Of a stretch of DNA of 64,000 nt, positions 19,553 through 28,587 are shown piece by piece. The DNA lies in assembly GCA_052400665.1 (NCBI GenBank), contig JBQTGK010000002.1. One strand, given 5' to 3'. Origin of the DNA: JBQTGK01 sp052400665 (lineage in GTDB: Bacteria > Bacteroidota > Bacteroidia > Bacteroidales > Marinifilaceae). The stretch's first letter is position 1, and each line of letters begins with the position of its first letter. The position numbers and the translations under genes are program-made. The notes beneath the pieces are model-generated. The model was not told the origin of the DNA. It saw only the letters and a program-made list of their open reading frames with translations, and did no database searches.

Positions 19553-20653
19553 ATGTCTGGATTTAAGAATAATGTTACAGCAATGCTATTTATCCTATTT
19601 GTGTTTGCATTTGGTTTTTTGTCTTGCTCGAGTACTGGTGGTGACGATGAAGAAGAATATACAGCAAGTTTTGAATATGAACTTGATGCAAGTAATCCTA
19701 ATGTTATAAATCTTACAAATACATCAGTAGGAGATTATCTTTATCTTCAGTGGAATTATGGTAATGGAACAACAAGTTCAAAAGAAACAGATAAAACATC
19801 TGTAAGATCAATTCATTATCCACAGAAAGGAACTTATGATATTAGCCTAACTGTATGGGGAAATCTAAATACTTTGAGTGATACAAAAACTGTAACTCAT
19901 TCTATTACAATTGAGGATAATGATACGGATTATATTGAAGGTGAAACTTTGGTATGGTCGGATGAGTTCGATGGTACAAGTGTTAATATGAACAATTGGA
20001 CTTTTGAAACGGGCGATAATGGTTGGGGAAATAATGAGCTTCAGAATTATACCAATGGAGATAATGCTCATATCGCAGATGGAAAACTGATACTTACCGC
20101 CGAAAAAATTAATGATAATAAAACTACCGGATCATATACTTCTACCAGAATGATTACCTGGGGAAAACAGGAATTTACCTATGGTAGAATAGAAGTAAAG
20201 GCCAAATTACCTTCAGGAACAGGAATCTGGCCTGCAATTTGGATGCTGGGTGCAAATCTTGATTCTTATGGATGGCCCGCTTGTGGAGAAATTGATATCA
20301 TGGAATATGTAGGTTATCAACCCAATACTGTTCATGCAACAGTTCATACTTCTGCAGCATCGGGTGCCGATGGCAATGGTAGTTCTAAAGAATTGGAAAC
20401 TTGCGAAGAGGAATTTCATGTTTATGGAATGATTTGGGATGCAAATAAGATTCAGTTTTATATTGATACTGAGAATAATATTACTCATACTTACTCACCA
20501 ACTACTAAAACGGCTAAGAACTGGCCATTCGATAAACCTCAATTCTTTATTTTAAATGTAGCAGTTGGAGGTAATTGGGGGGGAGCTCAGGGAATTGACA
20601 ATACAATTTTCCCTCAGACTATGGAAGTTGATTATGTGAGAGTATATCAGTAA
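19553..20653 (+). CDS. GH16 endo-beta-1,3-glucanase (laminarinase) lipoprotein with PKD domain
   Basis: A 366-aa lipoprotein with Cys25 in the lipobox (GFLSC) and an acidic run DDEEE at 31-35 that suits surface export. Residues about 36-120 form a PKD domain (LYLQWNYGNGTTSS). From about 133 the GH16 fold begins with LVWSDEFDGTSVN and NGWGNNELQNYT. The catalytic ExDxxE motif is GEIDIMEYVG with Glu246, Asp248 and Glu251. Other GH16 laminarinase marks are GRIEVKAKLPSGTGIWPAIWML and VGGNWGG. The enzyme should cut internal beta-1,3-glucosidic bonds of laminarin at the cell surface. A paralogue lies directly downstream. Confidence 0.95.
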   Translation: MSGFKNNVTAMLFILFVFAFGFLSCSSTGGDDEEEYTASFEYELDASNPNVINLTNTSVGDYLYLQWNYGNGTTSSKETDKTSVRSIHYPQKGTYDISLTVWGNLNTLSDTKTVTHSITIEDNDTDYIEGETLVWSDEFDGTSVNMNNWTFETGDNGWGNNELQNYTNGDNAHIADGKLILTAEKINDNKTTGSYTSTRMITWGKQEFTYGRIEVKAKLPSGTGIWPAIWMLGANLDSYGWPACGEIDIMEYVGYQPNTVHATVHTSAASGADGNGSSKELETCEEEFHVYGMIWDANKIQFYIDTENNITHTYSPTTKTAKNWPFDKPQFFILNVAVGGNWGGAQGIDNTIFPQTMEVDYVRVYQ

Positions 20654-20699
20654 ATAAAAAAGTGTTAAGAGGCTACGGCCGATTCAAAATATACAAATT

Positions 20700-21536
20700 A
20701 TGATGCAAACTAAGATCACTCTATTTCTAGTTGGTTTATTGCTTTTATCTAGTTGCAAGTTGAAAACAACGGATGGATCGAAAAGCGATCAGAAGTTTAT
20801 AGATGAAGAATATCAACTGGTTTGGAGCGACGAATTTGATTATTCAGGATTACCTGATTCAACAAAATGGATTTACGATACGGAAGGTAATGATGCTGGA
20901 TGGGGAAATCAAGAAGCACAATATTATACGGTAGCTAAAAAAGAAAATGCTTGGGTTGAGAATGGAGTACTGAATATTACTGCACTAAAAGAACAAGTTA
21001 AGGGAAAGGAATATACCTCTGCTCGTTTAAATTCAAAAGAAACCTGGCTACACGGAAGAATTGAAGTTAGAGCTAAACTTCCAAAAGGAAGAGGTACTTG
21101 GTCTGCTATATGGATGATGCCGAAAGATTGGACTTTTAATGATGGAGGTTGGCCTAGAATTGGTGAAATCGATATCATGGAACATGTTGGTCATAATTTA
21201 GGAACAATACATGCATCTGCTCACTCTAAGGATTACCAATGGCAAAAAGACACGCAACAAACCAATACTATTCAACTACCTAATGTTGATGAAAAGTTTC
21301 ATTCCTACATATTAGAATGGACTCCAGAGATTATGAAAGCCTATGTGGATGACCAACTTTATTTTGAATATAAAAATGAAGGGCTGGGGTTAAGTAAATG
21401 GCCATATATAAAACCATTCTATTTGATTCTTAATCTTGCAGTAGGTGGTGCCTGGGGAGGTGTTGAGGGTATTGATGATAGTGCATTTCCACAAACAATG
21501 GAAATTGACTATGTAAGAATATATCAGAAAAAATAA
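20700..21536 (+). CDS. GH16 endo-beta-1,3-glucanase lipoprotein
   Basis: A 278-aa lipoprotein with Cys19 in the lipobox (LLLLSSC) and a single GH16 domain from about residue 38 (YQLVWSDEFDYSG). The catalytic motif is GEIDIMEHVG with Glu156, Asp158 and Glu161. It lacks the PKD domain and the acidic post-Cys run of the preceding paralogue; Cys is followed by Lys-Leu-Lys, so it may face the periplasm. It likely shortens laminarin oligosaccharides after import. It starts 46 bp after the first GH16 gene in the same operon. The start could also be the second Met; this does not change the mature protein. Confidence 0.95.
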   Translation: MMQTKITLFLVGLLLLSSCKLKTTDGSKSDQKFIDEEYQLVWSDEFDYSGLPDSTKWIYDTEGNDAGWGNQEAQYYTVAKKENAWVENGVLNITALKEQVKGKEYTSARLNSKETWLHGRIEVRAKLPKGRGTWSAIWMMPKDWTFNDGGWPRIGEIDIMEHVGHNLGTIHASAHSKDYQWQKDTQQTNTIQLPNVDEKFHSYILEWTPEIMKAYVDDQLYFEYKNEGLGLSKWPYIKPFYLILNLAVGGAWGGVEGIDDSAFPQTMEIDYVRIYQKK

Positions 21537-21582
21537 TTGGCCTTAGAAGAATACTGCATACTATATTAAATACCTGAATTTT

Positions 21583-23139
21583 ATGAATTTAAGATATACT
21601 GTTTTTATTTCACTTATTGTAGCCTTAGGTGGATTCCTTATGGGATTTGATGCATCTGTTATATCGGGTGTTGTTAAGTTTATTGAACCACAATTCGATT
21701 TAACAAAAATTGAATTGGGTTGGGCAGTTAGTTGCTTAACCTTAACAGCCACTTTGGCTATGTTGATGGCAGGTCCTTTAAGCGATAAATTTGGAAGAAG
21801 AACAATTCTTAAATATGCTGCAGCATTATATTTTATTTCTGCAATTGGATCGGCAATAGCTCCCAATTTTTGGTTTTTGGTTTTGGCAAGAATGATCGGT
21901 GGATTTGGTGTTGGAGCATCGCTGATTATTGCTCCTATGTACATTGCAGAAATTGCTCCTCCAAAAATGAGAGGTACTATGGTTTCCTTTAATCAGTTAA
22001 ATATTGTAATCGGAATCACAGTTGCATTTTTTACAAATTATTTGATTTTGCAATTAGGAAAATCAAATGCTGGCTGGGTAGAATTATTACAATTTGATAA
22101 TTACAATTGGCGTTGGATGTTAGGTCTGGAAGCAATACCAGCAATAATTTACTTTATATTTCTGTTTTTTGTTCCTCGTAGTCCACGTTGGTTGGCAATG
22201 AATGGATTGGATGATGAAGCTTTTCAGGTAATGACTAAATCATTAGGAGAAGAAGAAGCAAAAGCCCAATTAAAAACAATTACTAAAAGCATTAAAATAT
22301 CACCTCAAAAGGAGAAAATATCCTTAAAAGAATTGTTCAAACCTTCCATGAAATTGGTTTTACTGATTGGTATTGTGATTGCTGTTACGCAGCAAATTAC
22401 CGGTATTAATTCAGTATTCTTCTATGCACCAATGATTTTTGAACAAACGGGAATTGGTACCGACGCTTCCTTTTCCCAGGCAATTTTAGTGGGACTAATC
22501 AATTTAGTATTTACTCTTTTTGCCATTTGGTTAGTTGATAAAGTCGGTAGAAAGCCACTATTAATCTACGGACTAACAGGAATTGTAATTTCCATGTTTA
22601 TACTTTCTGCCGGATTTGGCAGAGCCACTTATCAGTTAAGTGAGAAAAATATTCAGGAATGCTCATTATTTGCAGATCCTGTAGAATTGGAATCAATGAA
22701 AAATATTGTATTCCAAAGCGATTTAGAATTTAATAATGCATTAGAAAATAGCATTGGCACAAAAGCATTTAAGGAACACCAATCAGATTTTATATCAAAA
22801 GCAATTAGCATTAATCCATGGTTGGTTTTGATTGGTATTCTTGGTTTTGTAGCATCATTTGCTATTTCGATTGGACCGGTTATGTGGGTATTGTTCTCAG
22901 AGCTTTTCCCGAATCGTATTCGAGGACTGGCCATTTCTTTTGTCGGTCTTATTAACTCAGGAATCAGCTTTCTGGTACAGTTGGTTTTTCCTTGGGAGCA
23001 AATCAATTTTGGAAATGCAACAACCTTTTTAATATATGGAGTTTTTGGGGCTATAGGCCTTGTATTTGTATTTTTTATGTTACCCGAAACAAAAGGGAAA
23101 TCACTGGAAGAATTAGAGCTAATTCTTGTAAAGGAATAG
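21583..23139 (+). CDS. MFS sugar-porter family transporter (inner membrane)
   Basis: A 518-aa protein with about 12 transmembrane helices. Sugar-porter signatures are GPLSDKFGRRTIL in the first half, PRSPRWL after helix 6, QQITGINSVFFY in helix 7, VDKVGRKPLL in the second half, and PETKGKSLEELE at the C-terminus. It carries an unusually long hydrophilic loop of about 75 residues after the tenth region (SEKNIQECSLFADPVELES onwards), seen in some Bacteroidota porters and placed on the periplasmic side. Within this locus it likely imports glucose or short beta-glucan oligosaccharides into the cytoplasm, feeding the leaderless phosphorylase encoded next. Substrate size is inferred from context. 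Confidence 0.9.
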   Translation: MNLRYTVFISLIVALGGFLMGFDASVISGVVKFIEPQFDLTKIELGWAVSCLTLTATLAMLMAGPLSDKFGRRTILKYAAALYFISAIGSAIAPNFWFLVLARMIGGFGVGASLIIAPMYIAEIAPPKMRGTMVSFNQLNIVIGITVAFFTNYLILQLGKSNAGWVELLQFDNYNWRWMLGLEAIPAIIYFIFLFFVPRSPRWLAMNGLDDEAFQVMTKSLGEEEAKAQLKTITKSIKISPQKEKISLKELFKPSMKLVLLIGIVIAVTQQITGINSVFFYAPMIFEQTGIGTDASFSQAILVGLINLVFTLFAIWLVDKVGRKPLLIYGLTGIVISMFILSAGFGRATYQLSEKNIQECSLFADPVELESMKNIVFQSDLEFNNALENSIGTKAFKEHQSDFISKAISINPWLVLIGILGFVASFAISIGPVMWVLFSELFPNRIRGLAISFVGLINSGISFLVQLVFPWEQINFGNATTFLIYGVFGAIGLVFVFFMLPETKGKSLEELELILVKE

Positions 23140-23202
23140 CTATTAGATAAAAATAAGAAGTTTAAGAGTAAGATAATTGAAGTTAAATCAATTAGAATTA
23201 AA

Positions 23203-26200
23203 ATGAAGAAGAATAACATTTATTTGGGAGACACGAGTTTGAATTGCAGCGAGGCTGAAGTTGAGGGGGAATTCGTAGAACTACATAATGAAAAGTTTTA
23301 CAAGATCAGCAATTCTGATCAAATGTCAGACTTCTTTATGAGTATAGTTAGTGATTCAGATCACTGGATGTTCATATCGAGCAATGGCTCTTTGTCGGCA
23401 GGAAGAAAGGACAGAAACAATGCATTGTTCCCATATTATACCGTTGATAAGATTCACGATTACAATGATATAACAGGAAGTAAATCAGTGGTTTTAGTTG
23501 AAAAAGATGAGAAAACTTATCTATGGGAACCATTTTCGAAAATCTTGAACGAAATATATAAGATTGAAAGAAATCTTTACAAAAGTATTTATGGTAACAA
23601 ACTAATTTTTGAAGAGATAAATAAAGATCTTGGTCTCGCGTTTCAATATTCATGGAACAATAGTGAGAAGTACGGTTTTGTAAGAAAATCCACTCTTTCT
23701 AATGTAACAGATCAACCTGTAAAGTTGGAGATTCTTGATGGAATTAGAAATATTCTGCCAAGTGGTTTGGATTATAATTTTCAGAATGAATATTCCAATC
23801 TTTTAGATGCCTATAAAAAAGGTGAGTTGCTTGTTGATTCAGGATTGGGTTTATTCATGCTTAGTTCAATTCCGGTGGATAGAGCAGAACCTAGCGAGTC
23901 GTTAAATGCAACTACTGTTTGGTCTACAGGATTAAATGGTAAGAAAATTTTGTTATCCGACAAGCAATTGAATGGATTTAAAAAAGGTTTAAATGTTGAA
24001 ACAGAAGTTGATATTAGAGCAAGCCGTGGAGCCTATCTGTTAAATGCAGAATTGGAATTAAAGCCTAATATCACAGAAGAGTGGATGATCGTGGCGGAGG
24101 TATATCAAGATAGCGTTGCAGTTGCCAATTTGAATGAATTTATCAAGACAGAAAAGAATATTGAGGATTCGATAAACAATGATATTGAAAAAGGAACTTC
24201 AAATTTAATTCAGATTGTTGCCGATGCCGATGGTTTACAAATGGGGAATGATGATTTGTCTTATGCTCGTCATTTTTCAAATACATTATTTAATGCCATG
24301 CGTGGTGGTATTTTCTCAGATAACTACAATGTAAAAAGTGCTGATCTTAAATTATTTGTTCAGCAAACCAATACCAAAGTAGCTGAAGAATGCAAAGAAT
24401 GGATTGATCTATTACCAGCTGAAATTACCTATTCAGAGCTGAATAATTTGGCAGAAGCAACAGGGAATACCAATTTAATTAGAATCTGTGCTGAATACTT
24501 ACCATTAACTTTTAGCCGGAGACATGGAGATCCAAGTCGTCCTTGGAATCAGTTTTCTATTGAAACTAAAAACGAAGACGGCTCTCCAAAACTAAATTAT
24601 CAGGGAAACTGGCGCGATATTTTTCAAAATTGGGAAGCATTAGGATTGTCCTATCCTGAATTCCTAGAAGGAATGATCAGCAAGTTTGTGAATGCATCTA
24701 CTGCTGATGGCTATAATCCATACCGAATTACTCGAGAAGGTATCGATTGGGAATGTCCAGATCCGAATGATCCGTGGGCATATATTGGTTATTGGGGAGA
24801 TCACCAGATTATCTATCTGCAAAAGTTTTTAGAGTTGTCAAATCATTATCATCCTGGTAAGTTAGATGAGATGCTTACAAATGAAAACTTTGTGTATGCA
24901 AATGTTCCTTACCGAATTAAGCCTTACGGCGATATTGTAAAAAATCCTCAGGATACAATTGATTTTGATTTTGATTTAAACGATAAGATTAAAGAATTGG
25001 CTGCCGAAATAGGAGCCGATGGCAGAATGTTAAGAAAGGGTGAAGCGGGATTGTATCAGGTGAATCTTACTGAGAAAATACTGGTGACTTTATTGGCTAA
25101 ATTAAGCAATTTTATTCCTGAAGCAGGTATTTGGCTGAATACACAACGTCCGGAATGGAACGACGCCAATAATGCTTTAGTAGGTAATGGAGTGTCGATG
25201 GTAACTTTGTATTACTTGAGACGGTTCCTGAAATTCTGGTCTGAAAAATTCAGTACTCTTTCCATAGAAGAAATTGCTATTTCGGAGGAAGTAAACACAT
25301 TATTGGATCGTATTTTTGATCTTTTCAAATACAATGTATCACTTCTTGAAACTGGTTTTTCTGATGAAGACAGACGACGTTTTGCCGATATATTAGGAGA
25401 AGCAGGAAGCAACTACCGCAACGAAATTTATGCAAATTCTTTTTCAGGATTGAAGAAAACTGTAAAAGTTAAAGATTTGCAGGAGTTTGCCGATTTGGCA
25501 TTGAAATACATGGATCAATCTATAAAAGCAAATAAGCGCAAGGATGGATTGTATCATGCTTACAACTTAATTTCATTTACCGATCAGACAGTTTCAGTTC
25601 GTTATTTATACGAAATGTTAGAAGGTCAGGTAGCCGTGTTAAGTTCGGGATATTTAGATGCTAAAGCCAGTCTTGGAGTATTAGATGCATTAAAAGCAAG
25701 TGAATTGTTCCGTGAAGATCAGTATTCATACATATTGTATCCAAACAGACAATTGCCACTTTTTACCGAGAAAAATAATATCCCTGCAAAACAGGTAAAG
25801 GAATCGAAATTGTTAAGCCAATTAATTGCTGATAATGATGCTTCAATTCTAAGCGCAGATAATTTAGGGAATTATCATTTTAATGGAGCTTTTCGAAATG
25901 CAAATGTTTTGGAGAATGCTCTTGAGAAGTTAAATTCATCTGATTATTCAGAGCTACTTGCAGAAGAAAAAGAGCAGGTTCTTGCAATTTTCGAAGAGAT
26001 GTTTGATCACCAGTCTTTTACTGGTCGTTCGGGAACTTTTTACGGATTTGAAGGATTGGGAAGTATCTACTGGCACATGGTTTCAAAACTATTGCTGGCA
26101 GTGCAGGAAAACTATTTTGCTGCAGTAAATGAAAATGCTGATCCAGTTATTATCGGACGATTAAAAGATCATTACTACGAAATAAAAGCAGGTATTGGTT

Positions 26201-26652
26201 TGTATAAATCACCAGATTTGTATGGAGCATTTCCAACTGATGCTTATTCGCATACACCGGGTAATGCAGGTGCCAAGCAACCTGGTATGACTGGTCAGGT
26301 AAAAGAAGATTTTATCTCACGAATGGGAGAGCTTGGTGTTCAGGTTCAGAACGGAGAAATTGTTTTTGCTTCTTCATTATTGAATCATCAGGAAGTATTA
26401 ACTAAAGATGAATGCTTTGTTTTCTACAATTTAAAAGGAGAGAAACAACAGCTGAAACTTGCCAAGGGACAATTGGGATTCACCATTTGTAAAGTTCCTG
26501 TTATTTATTCTTCAACCGGGAAAAATCAAATAACAATTTCATTTAAAAATGGAGAAACGAAAGTGATTCCTGGTAATACAATTGATGGTCAGACGAGTGC
26601 TTTGATATTTAATCGAGGTGGCGAAGTTGAGAAGATTGAATTATCGATTTAA
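23203..26652 (+). CDS. GH149-like beta-1,3-oligoglucan phosphorylase (cytoplasmic)
   Basis: A 1149-aa protein with no signal peptide, so cytoplasmic. It resembles large GH94-related disaccharide/oligosaccharide phosphorylases, best GH149: a beta-rich N-terminal half, then an alpha/alpha-barrel with GNWRDIFQNWEALG (468-481), DDLSYARHFSNTLFNAMRGG (350-369), YIGYWGDHQIIYL and RPEWNDANNALVG (649-661). By analogy with the DWND motif of GH94, Asp654 is the likely general acid. GH149 enzymes convert beta-1,3-glucan oligosaccharides plus phosphate to glucose-1-phosphate, saving ATP compared with hydrolysis. Length (about 1,100 aa expected) and the GH16/GH17/GH30 neighbourhood both fit. The related family GH161 is the main alternative. 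It is followed by a long hairpin and then GH17 genes. Confidence 0.85.
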   Translation: MKKNNIYLGDTSLNCSEAEVEGEFVELHNEKFYKISNSDQMSDFFMSIVSDSDHWMFISSNGSLSAGRKDRNNALFPYYTVDKIHDYNDITGSKSVVLVEKDEKTYLWEPFSKILNEIYKIERNLYKSIYGNKLIFEEINKDLGLAFQYSWNNSEKYGFVRKSTLSNVTDQPVKLEILDGIRNILPSGLDYNFQNEYSNLLDAYKKGELLVDSGLGLFMLSSIPVDRAEPSESLNATTVWSTGLNGKKILLSDKQLNGFKKGLNVETEVDIRASRGAYLLNAELELKPNITEEWMIVAEVYQDSVAVANLNEFIKTEKNIEDSINNDIEKGTSNLIQIVADADGLQMGNDDLSYARHFSNTLFNAMRGGIFSDNYNVKSADLKLFVQQTNTKVAEECKEWIDLLPAEITYSELNNLAEATGNTNLIRICAEYLPLTFSRRHGDPSRPWNQFSIETKNEDGSPKLNYQGNWRDIFQNWEALGLSYPEFLEGMISKFVNASTADGYNPYRITREGIDWECPDPNDPWAYIGYWGDHQIIYLQKFLELSNHYHPGKLDEMLTNENFVYANVPYRIKPYGDIVKNPQDTIDFDFDLNDKIKELAAEIGADGRMLRKGEAGLYQVNLTEKILVTLLAKLSNFIPEAGIWLNTQRPEWNDANNALVGNGVSMVTLYYLRRFLKFWSEKFSTLSIEEIAISEEVNTLLDRIFDLFKYNVSLLETGFSDEDRRRFADILGEAGSNYRNEIYANSFSGLKKTVKVKDLQEFADLALKYMDQSIKANKRKDGLYHAYNLISFTDQTVSVRYLYEMLEGQVAVLSSGYLDAKASLGVLDALKASELFREDQYSYILYPNRQLPLFTEKNNIPAKQVKESKLLSQLIADNDASILSADNLGNYHFNGAFRNANVLENALEKLNSSDYSELLAEEKEQVLAIFEEMFDHQSFTGRSGTFYGFEGLGSIYWHMVSKLLLAVQENYFAAVNENADPVIIGRLKDHYYEIKAGIGLYKSPDLYGAFPTDAYSHTPGNAGAKQPGMTGQVKEDFISRMGELGVQVQNGEIVFASSLLNHQEVLTKDECFVFYNLKGEKQQLKLAKGQLGFTICKVPVIYSSTGKNQITISFKNGETKVIPGNTIDGQTSALIFNRGGEVEKIELSI

Positions 26653-26668
26653 CAAAAGATAAAGTACT

Positions 26669-26711
26669 GTATCTGTATTAACACAGTTTAAACAGTTGTT
26701 AATACAGATAC
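26669..26711 (+). repeat. Long perfect hairpin between phosphorylase and GH17 genes
   Basis: Inverted repeat with 15-bp perfect arms (26669-26683 with 26697-26711) around a 13-nt loop containing GTTTAAAC. There is no T-tract after it, so it may be an mRNA-stabilising or processing stem, or an operator, rather than a simple terminator. Confidence 0.7.
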
Positions 26712-26739
26712 TTCAAAAAACCTATAAAGCGAAAACCTA

Positions 26740-27627
26740 ATGTCAGTAAGAAGCGAATATTTAATGTCTTTGGCAGGTGTTGACTTGGAAGAAAGAACGA
26801 AAGACGAATTAAAGACTTTATATCATCAATATTTAAAAAGTGGAATGCATGGCATTTGCTTTAGTCCTTATATGGAAGGGCAAGAGCCTGGGATAACACA
26901 GATTACTGAAGAGCAAATTCGCCGCAGAATGAAGATTATTGCTCCACATACAAAGTGGATTAGATCTTTTTCCTGCACAGAAGGAAATGAATTGATACCA
27001 AAAGTAGCTAAAGAGTTTGGTCTTAAAACTATGGTTGGTGCCTGGTTGGGAAAATACCAAAGCATTAACGAAAACGAAATTAAGGGTGTAATTGAAGTTG
27101 CAAAAGCTGGATGTGCTGATATTGTTGCTGTGGGTAACGAGGTTTTGTATCGCGAAGATTTAAGTGAAGAGGAACTGTTAAATTATATCTATAAGGTTAA
27201 AAAAGAGTTATCGGAAATTCCTGTCGGATATGTTGATGCTTATTATGAGTTTGCTAACAGACCAAAAGTTACTGAGGCATGCGATGTTATTCTGGCCAAC
27301 TGTTATCCGTTTTGGGAAGGTTGCAGCCTCGAGAATTCATATTTATACATGAAAGATATGTACAACCGTGCATGGAGAGCAGGAAAGGGAAAGAAAGTAA
27401 TTATCTCAGAAACAGGATGGCCAAATGTGGGAGAGAGATTTCATGGTGCTGAACCGTCGAACGAAAATGCTATGAAATATTTTATCCAGACACAAAACTG
27501 GTCGAAAGAAGAAGACATTGAAATTTTCTATTTCTCATCCTTCGATGAAGATTGGAAAGCATCTGATGAAGGTGATGTTGGTGCTTTTTGGGGAATATGG
27601 GATAAAAATGAGAAGTTGAAGTTTTAG
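26740..27627 (+). CDS. GH17 beta-1,3-glucanase/exo-acting glucosidase, leaderless
   Basis: A 295-aa protein with no signal peptide or lipobox, so cytoplasmic. It has the GH17 TIM-barrel motifs: VAVGNEVLY with acid/base Glu134, and IISETGWPNVG with nucleophile Glu224; FYFSSFDEDWK near the end is also typical. GH17 enzymes act on beta-1,3-glucan chains. Its cytoplasmic location next to the phosphorylase suggests it trims imported laminari-oligosaccharides or acts as a transglycosidase on them. It ends directly before the next GH17 gene. Exo or endo mode cannot be told from sequence. Confidence 0.9.
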   Translation: MSVRSEYLMSLAGVDLEERTKDELKTLYHQYLKSGMHGICFSPYMEGQEPGITQITEEQIRRRMKIIAPHTKWIRSFSCTEGNELIPKVAKEFGLKTMVGAWLGKYQSINENEIKGVIEVAKAGCADIVAVGNEVLYREDLSEEELLNYIYKVKKELSEIPVGYVDAYYEFANRPKVTEACDVILANCYPFWEGCSLENSYLYMKDMYNRAWRAGKGKKVIISETGWPNVGERFHGAEPSNENAMKYFIQTQNWSKEEDIEIFYFSSFDEDWKASDEGDVGAFWGIWDKNEKLKF

Positions 27628-27633
27628 GTGGAG

Positions 27634-28572
27634 ATGAAAAGTAAAGGAAAATTAAATATAGAATTAGGTAATGCAATATGTTATTCTGGTTTTAGAGAAG
27701 AACAAAGTCCTGATACAGGAGTTTTTCCAACTTACGATCAGATAAAAGAAGACTTATTGTTGTTGCAGGGACAATGGAAATATCTCCGCTTGTATGCTTG
27801 CGATAAACAGTCGGAAACTGTTCTTAGGGTAATTAGGGAGGAAAAACTTGATTTTAAGATAATGTTGGGAGCATATATTGGTGCCGAAGTAAACAATTTT
27901 GGTTGTCCGTGGGGAGGTGTTTACAGCGAAGAGCAGTTGCTTCAAAATAAGGTAAATAACCTTAAAGAAATTGAGCGCCTGATTGCTTTTGCAAACGAAT
28001 ATGAAGATATCGTTTTTTCCCTGTCGGCAGGTAACGAAGCTTCGGTTAGCTGGACCGATCATTATGTGCCGGTTGAGAACATTATCAGTTATGTAAAAAT
28101 CATTAAAGAAAGAGCTAAGCAGCCGGTAACATTTTGCGAAAACTATGTGCCCTGGTTAGATCATCTGAAAGATTTAGTTGAAGCAGTTGATTTTATCTCT
28201 ATTCATACTTACCCGGTTTGGGAATACAAAAATATTCATGAAGCCTTGGAATATACCAAACAGAATTATAGCAGTGTTGCTGATAAATACCCTCATAAAC
28301 CTGTTGTAATTACCGAAGCTGGTTGGGCAACCAACTCAAATGGAAGAGGAATAGATCCGCAGAATGTAAGTGAAGATTTACAGGAAATCTATTATAAAGA
28401 TTTAATGAAATGGACACAAGAGGAAGAAATTTTATGTTTTTATTTCGAAGCCTTTGATGGACCCTGGAAAGGATCGCCCGAACCATTGGAACCGGAAAAA
28501 CACTGGGGATTATTTACCGTTGACAGAAAACCTAAGAAAGTAATGCAAAAGCTATTTGCTGATATATCTTAA
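27634..28572 (+). CDS. GH17-family glucanase, second copy, leaderless
   Basis: About 312 aa from the ATG at 27634; a GTG two codons upstream directly abuts the previous stop and is an alternative start. No signal peptide is present. Motifs are SAGNEASVSW (acid/base Glu135 from the ATG) and VVITEAGWATNSNG (nucleophile Glu228), with ICFYFEAFDG-like sequence near the end (LCFYFEAFDGPWKG). It is closer to the third GH17 copy (shared AYSGFR/CYSGFR, PVWE, GLFTVDRKPKKVM) than to the first. Probably a cytoplasmic beta-1,3-glucan-active enzyme, translationally linked to the first copy by the 6-bp or zero spacing. Confidence 0.9.
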   Translation: MKSKGKLNIELGNAICYSGFREEQSPDTGVFPTYDQIKEDLLLLQGQWKYLRLYACDKQSETVLRVIREEKLDFKIMLGAYIGAEVNNFGCPWGGVYSEEQLLQNKVNNLKEIERLIAFANEYEDIVFSLSAGNEASVSWTDHYVPVENIISYVKIIKERAKQPVTFCENYVPWLDHLKDLVEAVDFISIHTYPVWEYKNIHEALEYTKQNYSSVADKYPHKPVVITEAGWATNSNGRGIDPQNVSEDLQEIYYKDLMKWTQEEEILCFYFEAFDGPWKGSPEPLEPEKHWGLFTVDRKPKKVMQKLFADIS

Positions 28573-28587
28573 AATCTATACAGAACT

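Noticed and set aside
22653..23219. 188-aa minus-strand ORF over the end of the sugar-porter gene
   Set aside because: Opposite strand of conserved transporter helices; no recognisable domain or start context.
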